Origin: Eutypella sp. D-1
Lineage: Eukaryota > Ascomycota > Sordariomycetes > Xylariales > Diatrypaceae
Direction: 5' to 3'
Length of the DNA: 64,000 nucleotides
Assembly (NCBI GenBank): GCA_023313575.1
Contig: JAJTTP010000005.1
Coordinates: 1,984,001 to 2,048,000, forward strand
The notes under the pieces were generated by a model, which worked only from the letters and a program-made list of their open reading frames with translations, was not told the origin of the DNA and did not search any database. The position numbers were made by a program, and so were the translations under genes. The stretch's first letter is position 1. The number at the start of each line of letters is the position of its first letter. This document shows positions 12,032 through 23,900 of this stretch, piece by piece.

Positions 12032-12293
12032 TTGGCAGACGGGGCTAAAAACCGGACGGGTCTGAAATTCACCCATATTATATATAACATTCTGAAAATT
12101 GAAATAATTCAGACAATTGGCAAAATGGCTATTTAATAGCATCATAAAATTATTTGGTAAATTGTTTACTTAAATGAAACCTTTAAATATATTATTACAT
12201 ATTTTGTGCGTGGTACCGTATATTTAAAAACGTATTATTTAAAGGGGGACTTTTAAGACCCGTCCGGTTTCTTACCCCGTCTGCCAGGTCCTC
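12026..12293. mobile_element. MITE-like non-autonomous DNA transposon
   Basis: The element spans 12032-12287 (256 bp). Its ends are inverted repeats of about 32 bp: one starts TTGGCAGACGGGG and ends ACCGGACGGGTCT (12032-12063), and the other is its reverse complement at 12256-12287. Mismatches are only at the outermost base and at three positions of a six-base stretch in the middle. The flanks carry the same six bases, GTCCTC, at 12026-12031 and 12288-12293, a probable target-site duplication. The interior is strongly AT-rich and has no open frame, so a transposase would have to be supplied from elsewhere. I cannot assign a superfamily from the ends alone. Confidence 0.8.
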
Positions 12294-14132
12294 CAAAGCA
12301 GCGTGGTTTTTGTTTGTCTCTCCCCCTTACGTAGGGTAGGATAAGCGCTGTCTCCTCCCCCCCCCCCCCCTCCAGCCATCCCCTCCCCTTACATCGTGCT
12401 CTAATCCAACGTTGCCGGCTTTGCCTCTCGGCTGCGGCTGATGGCGCACTGTCTATTTTGATATGCGACGCTGTCTCAAACTCCTATTTCGTGGAAGACC
12501 AACGCTTGTCTCCAACTCGATCAGTTCGAATTATGAGAGTTTTGCAATAAATCCACGCAAGCGCACGTCGTCTAGACGCCGACGAATCATGTACTGGCTA
12601 GGCCGACAAGCATAGCAACCCCATGCAGGCCCTATCACATCTCCCGGAGGCAGCCGGCCAGCTAGCAAGCACCAACACAGCACTACTGCAGGTACACACA
12701 TTCGCTCACTTGCGCATGCGACGGAAGCATTCATCTTGGGTGATCGACACGCAAATTTCTCCCCTTTCGGTAAAATACAGCCCCTAGGAATCCTTTCAAT
12801 AGTCATTCAGGCGGTTAGATGCCAGACTGTAATGTTATAACATATACTACGTGCCGTGCATATGCGAGGGGACATTAACTTGCTCATGTACACCTGCGCG
12901 TCAGTGTTCAAGGCGGAGTCTGTCCCTCCGTGCTCACATAAAAATAGCTTATAAATATTATGTTGAACCGACGCAGCCTTTATAAATATGTAGGCCTAAG
13001 GCGGTTGGAGATGGCCATCATACTGATATGAGATATCTAAAGGGAAACGAGGGTACACCCCTCACTGGCAGACGACATTATCCTACGACACTGGCCTCGT
13101 ATCCTCGTAAGTCGCAAACTCAGAGCTTTGGATTAAGCTAGGAATTCCTGTAACTCGGTCAAACCCCCCATTTTATAGGCAATTATTAGCTGTGACATGT
13201 TGCCTCTCTCTCCCCTTCTACGATATAGGAGGCGGTGGCGAGGGTAGTCGTGGTAGCCACAGGCCGTGCTTCTGTTCATTTGCAGTTTTCACTAGATATA
13301 TGCGAAACGATTAATAATGCGTAGTGCCTATGAAAGTCTTAGTCTCCATGGTGCTTTAACTGTATAGTCGCTCGTACTCGTCGCAAAGTTGTTCCTCTCT
13401 CATGCAGACTCTAGGCGCCTTCGCTAGGGTCGGCCGATAGTCATTCCTCGGGTAGCTTGGGAAGACGGGGGTCAAGAACAACACAGACAAAGATGTCTTG
13501 ATATCGGACAGGTTGTCGAATAGTCGTAACACTTTACTCAAGTGAGTCTGAAGACCATCCGAGTTTATCACAGTCTCAATAAGAAATATTATTATGGATA
13601 CCGACATAATGTCGTTGGAGCTCTTGAATACTTACGCAGTGGAAGTATACAGGTTTCACTGCCAGATATGGTAGTCTCGTAGAGTTAGAGGAGTGGTAAC
13701 CCGCCCATTCCAATTAGGTTTCCCTACGATCATGCGATATGATAGATCGACAAATGGAATTGGAGTGATTATTGGCGATCCCTAACGATGTATGGGAAAT
13801 AAAGGCATATATATAGGAAGATAGGTTCCATAGATAGTTATTCGTTTTTGCGTTCTTCAGCCTTCAAGTTGAGTGATCTACCTTCTTCTCTTTTGGCTGC
13901 CTTCAACCTAAGTTCTTTACGTGGTGAAGTCTACACTTCGTTACAGATCGTAACCAAACCAGCGACAATCTCAAGCCATTCGATCGCAGCATATGAGGGA
14001 ATTTGAGTACCTAGTACTTTTCTGCACAGGGTGTTTATTGTTTCGCGAGACACAGTGTTAGACGATCGAGGGCGTCTCTATTCTTTTCGTTGCACTTCTG
14101 GTTCTACTGTCTGCGACGGTAGTGGAACGCCT
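12294..14132. other. Intergenic region right of the MITE
   Basis: It holds a C-run at about 12359-12370 and a minus-strand ATG frame of 83 codons (13356-13607) with protein-like composition but no recognisable family. A TATATATA sequence at about 13808-13815 precedes a CT-rich stretch (13850-13920) and probably serves the plus-strand gene at 14133. Confidence 0.5.
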
Positions 14133-14564
14133 ATGGCTTCTTTTCCGTTTACGAGGGAGGAGAGGATTCAGTTGGAAAACGAGCGTCTCGAGGCCGAAGA
14201 ACGATTGCACACCATGCAGCAGGACTTTCAGTGGAGGTTTGAACATTGTCAAAAGGAAATGATGGAACAGTTTCGACAGTATGAAGCTGCGTTTGCTCGT
14301 CAAATTGAGGAGTTAAGGTCCTTGCGACAGCGAGAAGTTGAATCACATGAAGAAGCTGTCCGGATCTTGAGAGAGGGTCATGAGCAGGATATGGCAGAGT
14401 TGCGCGCGATGGAATCTGCCGAGGCTGAGGATGCCAACAACGTACCGGGAATTGGTCTTGGTACCCCCGACTCAAATACTTTCGATGCTTCCCTGCTCCC
14501 GGGCGACCCGGATTTTGGCTATGAAAATCCTCATTCAGGCCCTTCACATTCCTCGGGTGGTTGA
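14133..14564 (+). CDS. Small coiled-coil hypothetical protein
   Basis: This single-exon frame of 143 residues belongs to no family I recognise. The frame is open from 14031, but the first 34 codons look like leader sequence, so I choose the ATG at 14133 (MASFPFTREERIQLENERLE). From about residue 8 to 95 it is dense in E, R, Q, L and M with heptad-like spacing and few helix breakers (ERLEAEERLHTMQQDFQWRF, IEELRSLRQREVESHEEAVR), so a long coiled coil is likely. The last ~45 residues are acidic, then Gly/Ser/Pro-rich and probably disordered. There is no signal peptide or membrane segment. A TATA-like sequence and CT-rich leader lie upstream. It may be a lineage-specific gene or the remnant of a longer one. 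Confidence 0.6.
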   Translation: MASFPFTREERIQLENERLEAEERLHTMQQDFQWRFEHCQKEMMEQFRQYEAAFARQIEELRSLRQREVESHEEAVRILREGHEQDMAELRAMESAEAEDANNVPGIGLGTPDSNTFDASLLPGDPDFGYENPHSGPSHSSGG

Positions 14565-15729
14565 ACGGTTCCCCGGTGTTTTCTTCGTGTGGGCAATCCT
14601 GCCATTTTACTAGCCTTAGAGGGACGGGGGCTTCTAAGGATCAAATTGTACTTGGTATTACGTATAGACTTCAATACCTACATACTCTATGGTTGCCGTG
14701 GGTGTTTGGACGGGAGGGCAGGAGGGGGAGGGGGAAGGGGGAGCATGTTTGGCCCTCCCTCATTAATGCTATTTATATTAACTGCCTGTGCTCGACTTAC
14801 TGTTCTTCGTCACGTCAAGGCCTGTGCAATGATATAAGAGAGAAGCAACACTGGTCTGGTAATAGTGCGAGTTGAGAAGGGATGGCATACAGCCTTGTCG
14901 TTGACAGGAAGCAACACGAGATGGTTGGATCAAAGGAGTACACTGAAAAGGTCACTACTAAACACTACTACTACGGTACTACCTACTTAGGTAGATAACT
15001 ATGGTAGAGAATGATGGAAAGGATATTCAGGTAGAAGTCAAATCTGGTCGTCACTCGGGGCATTGGGATATCTTGACAACTGATATCCGATCTTCTCCAG
15101 AGCTCTAGTCGATAACAAGAATCAATTCATAATACTCAGATGGCCGAACAATCACATGAGCTCCGGGGCTTGAGCAGGAAGTTAGAAAGTTCAGGGGTAC
15201 CCGTGCCATGCCGTGCCTAATAAGTGCATGCTAAGGGGTTATACATAGCCACACCACAACACTAGCCACAAATGACACTAGCCACTTCTCATTGGCATGT
15301 GATGGCGCAAACACCTGCCAATTATCAGTGGTCGTTAGTTAGGCGGATAGCTTATCAGCAGCGAGTCATCGGCGTCCATACTAGCCTGAGAAGTCACCCT
15401 CACATTTCCAACATTTTCAACATCAGAGACACAAAGCAATTCTACTCTACTCTACTCTACTCCATACCTTCGCCGCCAAATCTACGTCTTTCGAGATCGC
15501 ATTGCACGCCTGAATACTGCAGTATATCGCAATCCACATCGCACAGCACTTGCCACCTTCATATTGCCACACAAATCAATACAAGATTCTAGTTATTCAT
15601 ACTACCTTCCCTTCCTCAAGATTAATCTCACGATCTAGATTTTCTAGATTTTATTTTATTACCTACTTTTAAGTCCTCAAGTATTTGAAATCTACCATTT
15701 ACTATATACAACTCACTACCGACTCAAAA
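14565..15729. other. Intergenic region before the deaminase gene
   Basis: No gene is supported. It contains a G-rich stretch at about 14715-14745, a TCTAC pentamer repeated four times (15441-15460) and an AT-rich stretch before the deaminase ATG. The frame at 15272-15592 looks like leader or promoter sequence. Confidence 0.55.
15441..15460 (+). repeat. (TCTAC)4 microsatellite
   Basis: Four perfect copies of a pentamer, about 270 bp upstream of the deaminase start codon. Confidence 0.85.
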
Positions 15730-17272
15730 ATGAAGTTCGACAATTACCTCAGTTTGTGTCTTGAGCAGGCCCAGCTCTCCCCCCTCGGTCAGCGTCATGG
15801 CTGCATCGTCGTCAAGGGCGGGAAGGTGATCGGCAAGGGTTTCAACGATTACCGTTCCGGCTTTGATGGCGGCGCTCTGAAGACTGGCAACCTGCCCAGC
15901 AAGTCCTTCCCCATTGACAAGTCCAAGGACAAGGGCAAGAACGAGCCTGCTTTCAAGACGTTCGAGGAAATGTTCACCGGCAGGTCTCAGGTCAATCCCA
16001 ATCCCGTGTTGAGTATGCACTCCGAGATGATGGCCATCAACTCGGCTCTTGCCTCTTCTCCCACGCTGGCCAGGTCCAACCAGTCGTCTATTAAACCTTC
16101 GCACACGTTGCCGCGTGACTCTAAACGAAAACGACACCAGAGGCGGGAGGTTAACAAATCCTTCGCTGCTGCCATCGACCCCCAGACCCACCCTGTATAC
16201 ACGACCGAGGTCCCTAACCCGGGGTGGCGGGTTAAAGCTGGCACAAGACCCCGATACTCAGGGTCAACATCACATGTCTCAGGTCGGGTTTTCTTATCAG
16301 CCTCAGGATATAAAGTCGAGGCAGAAAAACTTCCGGAAGATACAACAACAGCAGCAGCAACAACACCGACAACAACAAAAGCAAAAACAACAACAACAAC
16401 ACCAACACCAACAGGATTATCAACACGACTGGAACTCTGGCAGCTATAACTTATCTACTAGCGATAAGGAACAGGGTAAGGTGCTCTTAGACTTGAAAAC
16501 GAGTTATCCTGTTGACTGACCACTTCACCCGCAAAAAAAGCAGATGAAGGTTTAACGCGTAGAGGCAAGGGTAGCCGCGGAGGGATCAGTAGCACCGTTA
16601 CGGTAAGCATATATCGCTGGCCAGACGTTCGTAGTCGTGACGGGTCTAATGGTTCATTAGGTACAGTGCAAGACTCTGCGCAACCGCTATTCTAACCGTA
16701 GCTCGGAAGTGCATACTGCCGCACCTAGCCTGCAGGATCGCATGAAGAACCCCAAGCTCATTGGCGCCGATGTGTATATTGCTCGCCTCGGAAAACCACC
16801 CTCGAGAAAGCGCGAGCGAAGTGGAAGCAGCAGCAGTAATGCTATGTATAGTTCCGAGGATGACCAAAGTGCCTCGGAGATGGAAGAATCTTGCCTACAT
16901 TCCACGCATCCCACCCAGGCACCGCAACGAACGAACTCGACTGGCTCGTTGCATGACGAGCTGAAGTGCAAAGGGCACGACTCGTCTCGCCCGGCTGCGC
17001 ACGATGCCGATAGCGTCGTGCCAGCCTTCGATCGTTGCCAGATTCGAGATTCTCGCCCGTGCTACCGTTGCGTCACGTACATGCACTCGGCTGGTGTAAG
17101 GCGTTGCTTCTGGACTAATAGGGATGGGAATTGGGAATGTGCAAAGGTTCGCGATCTTTACGATCAGCTGTCGGGCGTTGGCTTCTTGAACAATGGGACC
17201 GAAGGGGTCTTCATTACCAAACATGAAGTCCTAAGGCTAAGGAGATTGGCCAAAAGGGATTCTGAGCGATGA
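15730..17272 (+). CDS. Cytidine/dCMP-deaminase-fold protein with split zinc motif
   Basis: This is a 449-residue member of the zinc-dependent cytidine/deoxycytidylate deaminase superfamily. Its substrate (free nucleotide, nucleoside or nucleic acid) cannot be told. Exons are 15730-16194, 16262-16475, 16544-16602 and 16661-17272, and every join keeps frame. The first donor (GTATAC) is weaker than the others. The N-terminal half has RHGCIVVKGGKVIGKGFNDY and the first zinc motif in LSMHSEMMAI (His97, proton-shuttle Glu99). The second motif, RPCYRCVTYMHSAGV (Cys380, Cys383), comes about 280 residues later. The insert between them holds basic segments and a glutamine-rich tract (16335-16425, mostly CAA/CAG). 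It also holds RRGKGSRGGISS and the segment GADVYIARLG. All metal ligands are present, so the fold is probably active. Two separate genes are possible but unlikely, because the frames and motifs complement each other. Confidence 0.85.
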
Positions 17273-18526
17273 GGTCAGGAATACCCCCCTTGTACCTTGT
17301 CTTTCCACCCCAATTCGTCGCAAGCTGCTAACAGGCCACTCGAAGCAGCATTGGCATCCTATTATATGGGAAAATTGGGGGGGGGGGGGTTGAGGCCGGA
17401 ATGTGACTGGGTGATGAGCGGTCATTATTGAAATTTCTACGCCTTTTCTTTTATTAAGCTTGCGCATAAGATATACCCTTCTATGTATTTCGAAATGAAA
17501 TTCCCCTACTGAGCTCCGTCAGCTCTAAGTGATGACCATGCCATACAGTCAAGACTCGGGATGCCTCGGGCTGCTAGGCGAGGCTGATACATGCTGTGAC
17601 CTATGGGTACTCGACTAACATCTCGCACGTACCACAATACACACTTTTTATGATATCAGGATTCTTCAGCGGAAAATATCATCTCTGACGGCCAAAACAA
17701 TCAAGCTAGTATTTAGTTACTCCGCCAACCCATAGCTTTAAGAGTCTTCTCCTTAACCTAAGTAGGTCATTTTTCAGGGGTAATTACGGATTGCTCATTC
17801 GACCCTGGTTAGCAACTTCATGCGGGGCTCCACAGGGACAATCGCATCCTTGAGAATATGTTGGGAGTCGTTTTAGGAGATAGACGGTAGCCGCGTAATC
17901 CTGAGAACTATAGAGAGTTCGTCATCATGCTGCTACTATCTACATAGTTAGATTCAAGGGACGGGCTTCTTCGGCCGGAGGAACGGATTGAGGTCGTAAC
18001 CGAGGCCGAGTATTGGGGGGTGGCCCCTTTTACCCCAAAAAAAGCTCCGCCAAGACACCGCTACGTTCAATATAAGCCTTTCCGGGGTCCGGGGAAATGG
18101 GGATGGCGGGGGAGCTTCTACTCAAACTACTGAATTTTAGTGTTGTTATTGACAGTTGTTGATGGTTGCATACACTGTCTTTAGGCCATCTCACTAGTCG
18201 GTCAGCACGGTGTTTTCCGATGAATCAACGTCAACTGTGGCTACTTACATATGTATTAGGTAGGCGGACAACGCACGGGTCTCGGGATCTTCATAACCTT
18301 TTACAAACCCACACAACTGGTGGCCTAGTAGTAATCACATCACACACAAAGTTAAATCACATTTGTCCTTCTCATATGTGTAGCACCGAACAGGATAATA
18401 TTGAAGACGATAAACCCCGAGATTTACATACGTAGGTGTTGCCGGCATCATCATAGCACAACGTCGGAAGCCGCGGATTCTTGATAAATATTTCTATCCC
18501 CCATATACAGGCGGTGACGGTCCACG
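17273..18526. other. Intergenic region between deaminase and acyl-CoA synthetase
   Basis: No gene is supported. It contains a G12-13 run at 17377-17389. At 18082-18111 there is a cluster of GC-rich hexamers that I list separately. Confidence 0.55.
18082..18111 (+). promoter_or_regulatory. Cluster of CreA-like SYGGRG sites
   Basis: CCGGGG occurs at 18082-18087 and 18089-18094, and GCGGGG at 18106-18111. All match SYGGRG, the published binding consensus of the carbon catabolite repressor CreA/CRE-1. They lie about 415-445 bp upstream of the acyl-CoA synthetase ATG. Repression by glucose would suit an acetate/propionate-activating enzyme, but the hexamer is short and common, so this is inference. 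Confidence 0.3.
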
Positions 18527-20923
18527 ATGAGTGAGCATCTCCAGAATGAGGTGCACCGGCGCTCGCTCGCGGACCCGGAGTCTTTCTGGGCGCACCAGGC
18601 GGCGCAGTTGCACTGGCACAAGCCGCCGACATCGATTCTGAAGCGCTCGACGAAGACTCTCAGCAGTAGCGGAGCCACTGTCCAGCACCCGCACTGGGAG
18701 TGGTTCGGGGGCGGCGAGATATCGACGTGCTACAACTGCGTGGATCGGCACGTAGCAGCGGGCCGCGGGGATGCGCCGGCGATCTACTACGACAGCCCCG
18801 TGACGGGAGGCACGCGACAGACGGTGACGTACGCGCAGCTGCTAGGGGAGGTAGAGGCGTTGGCGGGGGCGCTGCGCGAGGAGGGCGTGCGCCGTGGCGA
18901 CGTCGTCTTGCTGTATATGCCGATGGTGCCGGCGGCGGTGGCCGGAGTGCTGGCGGCGGGGCGCCTGGGCGCCGTGCACGCCGTCGTGTTCGGCGGCTTC
19001 GCCCCCGCCGCCCTCGCCCAGCGCATAGACGCCTCCCGCCCCCGCGCCATCCTCACCGCCTCCTGCGGCATCGACGGCGCAAAGCCCCCGGCCGGCTACC
19101 GCGAATTCATCCGCGAGGCCGTCCGCCTCTCCCATCACAAGCCTGACCGCGTCGTCGTCTGGCAACGTGACCAGCTCCGCTGGCGCGGCCTCGATAAGGC
19201 TGCTGGTGAGCGCGACTGGGCCAGGCTCGTCAGCAGCGCCAAGGCTAGGGGCGTCAAGGCCGACTGTGTTCCTGTTGCCGCTAATGACCCTCTGTATATC
19301 ATCTATACGAGTGGTACCACTGGGACGCCCAAGGGTGTTGTGAGGGATGCTGGAGGCCACGCCGTTGGCCTACATCTTTCGATTAGCTACCTGTTCGGCA
19401 TCAATGGACCCGGGGACGTCATATTCACGGCAAGGCATGTATTCCCATAGTCACTCAATACTTATCACCGAAGTACCTGACTAATATTTTCTCTTATTTG
19501 TTTTGTTTTAGCGACATTGGTTGGGTCGTTGGACATTCATACATAATCTATGGCCCTCTCCTAACCGGGGCAGCAACAGTGCTATATGAGGGAAAACCCA
19601 TTGGGACGCCGGACAGTTCGACATTCTGGCGGATAGTACGCGACTACAAAGTCTCCACTCTCTTCACCGCACCTAGTGAGTATAGATCCATGACTATTCG
19701 TTCGAAGTCATATGGAGCTGGGAAGAGCGACCAAAAACTGACCACAACCTTCCAGCCGCCCTTCGAGCCATCAAGCGAGACGACCCCCAGAATCTCCACC
19801 TGAAAAGAATAGGCAAGCAAGGCGGTCTGAAAACCCTGAAGGCGTTGTTCTTGGCGGGCGAGAGGTCCGAGCCCTCGATCATCACGATGTATCAGGAGCT
19901 TCTACAGGACTATGGGGCACCCGGCGCGCTAGTGGTCGACAACTGGTGGTCCTCGGAGGCAGGATCCCCTATTTCGGGCATCAGCCTGCTACCCCATGCG
20001 GGGATAGACAGGAAGACGGCCAAGAGGGATAGCAACCCCCTGCCAATCAAACCTGGCAGTGCGGGATTGCCGATGCCGGGCTTCGACGTAAGGGCCGTGG
20101 ATGATGAGGGCAACGAAGTCAAGCGAGGCAAGATGGGGAACATCGTCATGGGTATACCGCTGGCCCCGACGGGGTTCAGAACGTTGTGGGAGGACGAGGA
20201 GAGGTTTTATAAGAGCTATCTCAAGAGGTTCGATGGGAAGTGGGTTGACACTGGTGGTGAGTTACGCTTATTTTCTGCTAATGATGATGACTGCTGTGCC
20301 AACACTGGGGACTAACTCGCTCGCAGATGCCGGAATGATTGACGCAGATGGGTATATAAGTATCATGAGCCGAAGCGACGACCTTATCAACACCGCAGGT
20401 CATAGGCTGTCTACAGGTAGGACCCCCGACGGCCCTAGAAGTAAATTTGGCGTTAGGGAAGCCACTGACCTAGACAACAGGCGCGATCGAGCAGGCGATA
20501 ACGGGCCACCCTCTCGTTGCAGAAGCAAGTGTAGTAGGGATTCCTGACGCGCTGAAGGGACAGCTCCCGTTCGCATTTGTGACGCTATCGGTGCCAGAGC
20601 ACCCGACATCGGCGGTGCCAGATGCGGCAGTGGCAGACGAGATACAGCGGCGTGTGCGGCAGCAGATTGGCGGCATCGCAACGCTGGGTGGTATCATCCA
20701 GGGCCGGGGGATGATCCCTAAAACACGCTCGGGGAAGACGCTGCGTCGCGTGCTACGCGAGCTCGTCGAGAACGCCGTCCACGACGAGTTCGATAAGCCT
20801 GTCCAGTACCCTGCCACCATCGAGGATGTCGCTGCCGTTGACGTTGCCAGGCAGAAGGTCGCCGAGTACTTTGAAATAAAGGGCAGCGCCCATAAGGCTA
20901 TCGAGGCGAGAGCAAAGCTATAG
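18527..20923 (+). CDS. Propionyl/acetyl-CoA-synthetase-type acyl-CoA synthetase
   Basis: This AMP-forming acyl-CoA synthetase of 701 residues is closest in layout to propionyl-CoA synthetase (PrpE/ACSS3 type). It activates short-chain acids to acyl-CoA through an acyl-adenylate. Exons are 18527-19434, 19512-19675, 19756-20256, 20327-20416 and 20481-20923. The first intron needs a GC donor (GCATGT) to keep frame; the rest are GT-AG. Family marks are the N-terminus HRRSLADPESFW, FGGGEISTCYNCVDRHV, LGAVHAVVFGGFAP and the P-loop-like YIIYTSGTTGTPKGV (about residue 257). The adenylate region follows (VDNWWSSEAGSPI), then DLINTAGHRLSTG and the catalytic C-terminal lysine in PKTRSGKTLR (Lys640). The motifs are all present. 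The gene could serve propionate detoxification or acetate use. A cluster of CreA-like sites lies upstream. Confidence 0.93.
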
Positions 20924-23900
20924 GTGCAGGTTCAACTGTGTCTTGTCATTACTATGCCCTATATTGACGTCATTGTCTAGTTATACAGCTGCAAGGAACT
21001 GCCGAGCAGGCACTATCAACAACCCAGTAAATGTTTATCGCATAAGAAGCGTTGCTAGTAATTTACGTATTTGAATGTATATTTAGCTAGACGAACTATG
21101 ATGACTCCCCTAGGTGGGGGGCTAACTTCAGAATTGTATTCGGGTTACATCAGAAAATAGGAGGAAGCCCCCCAGCTTCCTCGGGAGAGCTTGTCGTACC
21201 TCCCAATGATCCTCAACCTCAGGGGTAAACTGCTAGTGGATGGCTTGTATTACTGTCACATTCGAATCTGAGATTGATATGCTACATTTCGAGCCATGGG
21301 AGACTAGATGCCAATAATTTGCATTGCACTAGGAGGACAAATTACCGGCGACTTGCGAATGATATTCATGGGTGCCTGAACCCTTCCACCCAACCCCCAC
21401 GAGAAGCGCGGCGTTATACCCCTTTACAAGAGTGGGTACCGGTGAGAACAGCAACTTCGCAAGAATTTGGCCGAGCAAAGCCGGGGCTTCGTATGCCCTG
21501 CCCGCACTCCGGGACTACCGGTGCCAACGGTAATCTTGATGCAAGGGGTGGGCCTGCATAGTTCGAGAAATGGTCGAGAATCGGTCCGTCTCGAGTTTCT
21601 GGAAGAATCGTCGGTCACCAATTAGTTCGATCTAAGGGATGAATCGTATTCCGGGAGGTAATGGAACCCTCGTGCCGGTATAAGTGAAGCCTGGCTTCAA
21701 CGTGCTCGCCTCGCTTCCGTACAGACCCTGTTCTGTTTTACCAATACCACTGTCCGACTAGCCCGTTCCGGTACCGTGGATAGTATTCGCCCGGAGAGCT
21801 AGCCACCGCATCGAGGTAGTACGTATCCGCCCCGGTGACGTGACAAGGGAGAGATTATAGGAAAACATGGTTACCGGTATCTTTGTAACAGGGGACTCTC
21901 AAGATCCACTCCAATAGGACGTGCAGGTTCTCAAAACCATGTGGCTTCAGAAATCGTAACAAGAGAGAAAAGAGCTTGACCAGTCCAGAAGCCAGTGAGA
22001 TAGGTAGCCAGGAGAGCCCGGGCGCCTGGGACGGAAGTGGATTTGAGACTTCACTTGATGTCCCGGCATCGACACCAAAAAGAACTAGGAAACCCCATGC
22101 CTAAGATGCCTGGCAGTTTGGGTACGAGGCAGCTATCACTTCATACCCGGTAGTGGCCTGAGGAAAAGGGGCAAATAATTGCTCTCGAGGTACACAAAAG
22201 GAATCACCATAGCGTCCCCGCGCGAAATAGGGAAAGGGAATCCTGCTACGTAGAAAACAGAAAAGAAAAGAAAAGCTCACCATATAATCTCCGTGTTCTT
22301 GTGGTCTCAAGCCGCATGTGACGTGACTTGACTGACGCGGGTAGGGTAATACGATGGGACCCAGGCATGCGCGGTAGCATGTGAAGCAGCGTCCACCGAC
22401 GTCGAGCAAACACATAAACTAGCTCAAATAACGACGTGGATACGTAGAGGGCCTCGTTCTCCCCGAATCAAACGTGGCCGTTCAACGATAATTATCATTT
22501 CGAGTTACCTGCATACCTGGCATAACCTCCGTGGGCGATTCGCCAGCGATGTTGGGGCGTACTAGGCCGGCTATGGGAGTGATACGGGCCGGTATCTCAT
22601 CAACATCGTCATTGTATAACCACTCGTCTGGCTACCCTTCACGTCGCGTATCTGAATCTGTCAATACCACCATTTGAGCACTCTCTCCCTGGTTCTGCTC
22701 CTCAGGTAACACATTACCTGCATACACATACACTCACATATACGTGTTGTATGTGGCGAAACTGGGTGGGCGACCCTTACGACCTTTCGCTGGCCCAGGC
22801 TTGATTAGCCGTAACTCACGTAGCGCAAGCGAGGGGACTAGCCATTGCCGTCGACTCGAGCGGGTGCATAGTGAAAAAGGGGAGAGGTGGTCTCATGCGT
22901 GCCACGAGCCCTACATGGGGAGGTCAATCGTATAGGGGTGCATAATACGTAGGAAGACTGGTTTGCCACGCCGATAATAACCAAAAGACGGCCACGAGAG
23001 GTCCCCCCAAACCGAAATTCTTCGGCTCGCGCAGGTCAGCTCTGCCTAGGTATATGGTCGGTCGTTTACCTAGTAACCAGTCAACAGTATATCCGGGCTA
23101 GGTTACTTACCCGTGGCATGGACGTTGTGAGCATGGACATGCTGCAGCACCTTGGACTGTCGTCCATCACGCCCCATCAACTGCCTACCCCTTTACCCAC
23201 AGATCGTGTTACTCTCATCGCAGATACTTACCTACGCTATCCGCGGACACAACACAAGAGCTCACCAAGAACGGCAGTGACACACAACACACAACACACA
23301 CACACACCACCACCACCAATGCCGTCGCATAACCTTGCTATGAATTCGGCCCACATCCCCACCTATATCTATGTACCTATCTGACTGTCTGCCTACCAAC
23401 CTACCCTTGCCTACATTTATTGACGATCAAGATATCCGGTGTAACCCGACAGGTCATACAGGTCAGGCCAGGGTCAGATACATAGGTCGGATTGGACTTA
23501 GCGCGCGATCCACATCGTGACTGTGCTGGCATCCTGGACCGTAAAGTCAGTAATTTCATCTAGCAGTTGTAGTTTACATCGTGGGTAACACGCCCCCCCT
23601 CCCCCCTTTTCCTTCAACGAATCAACGGCTCGGTGAGTGAGTGGGCGAGTTTATATACGACAAGTACGCCCGTGGGATGAATGTCCAACCACCCCGGCTT
23701 CCCCCAACGGGCCGCGGCGTCGGCGGTGCGACGTGAACGGCACGCCCGTCTACTTGGGGCCTAGCATGACAGGGGATGGCATGGCAAGGCATGACAGGGC
23801 ATCGCCTCGCCTCGCATCGCACATGGCAAGATATTCATGTATCGTGAAGTTATAGTAGGGTTCATTATTGTAGACGTGGGTGTTGATGTAAAGAAGTAGA

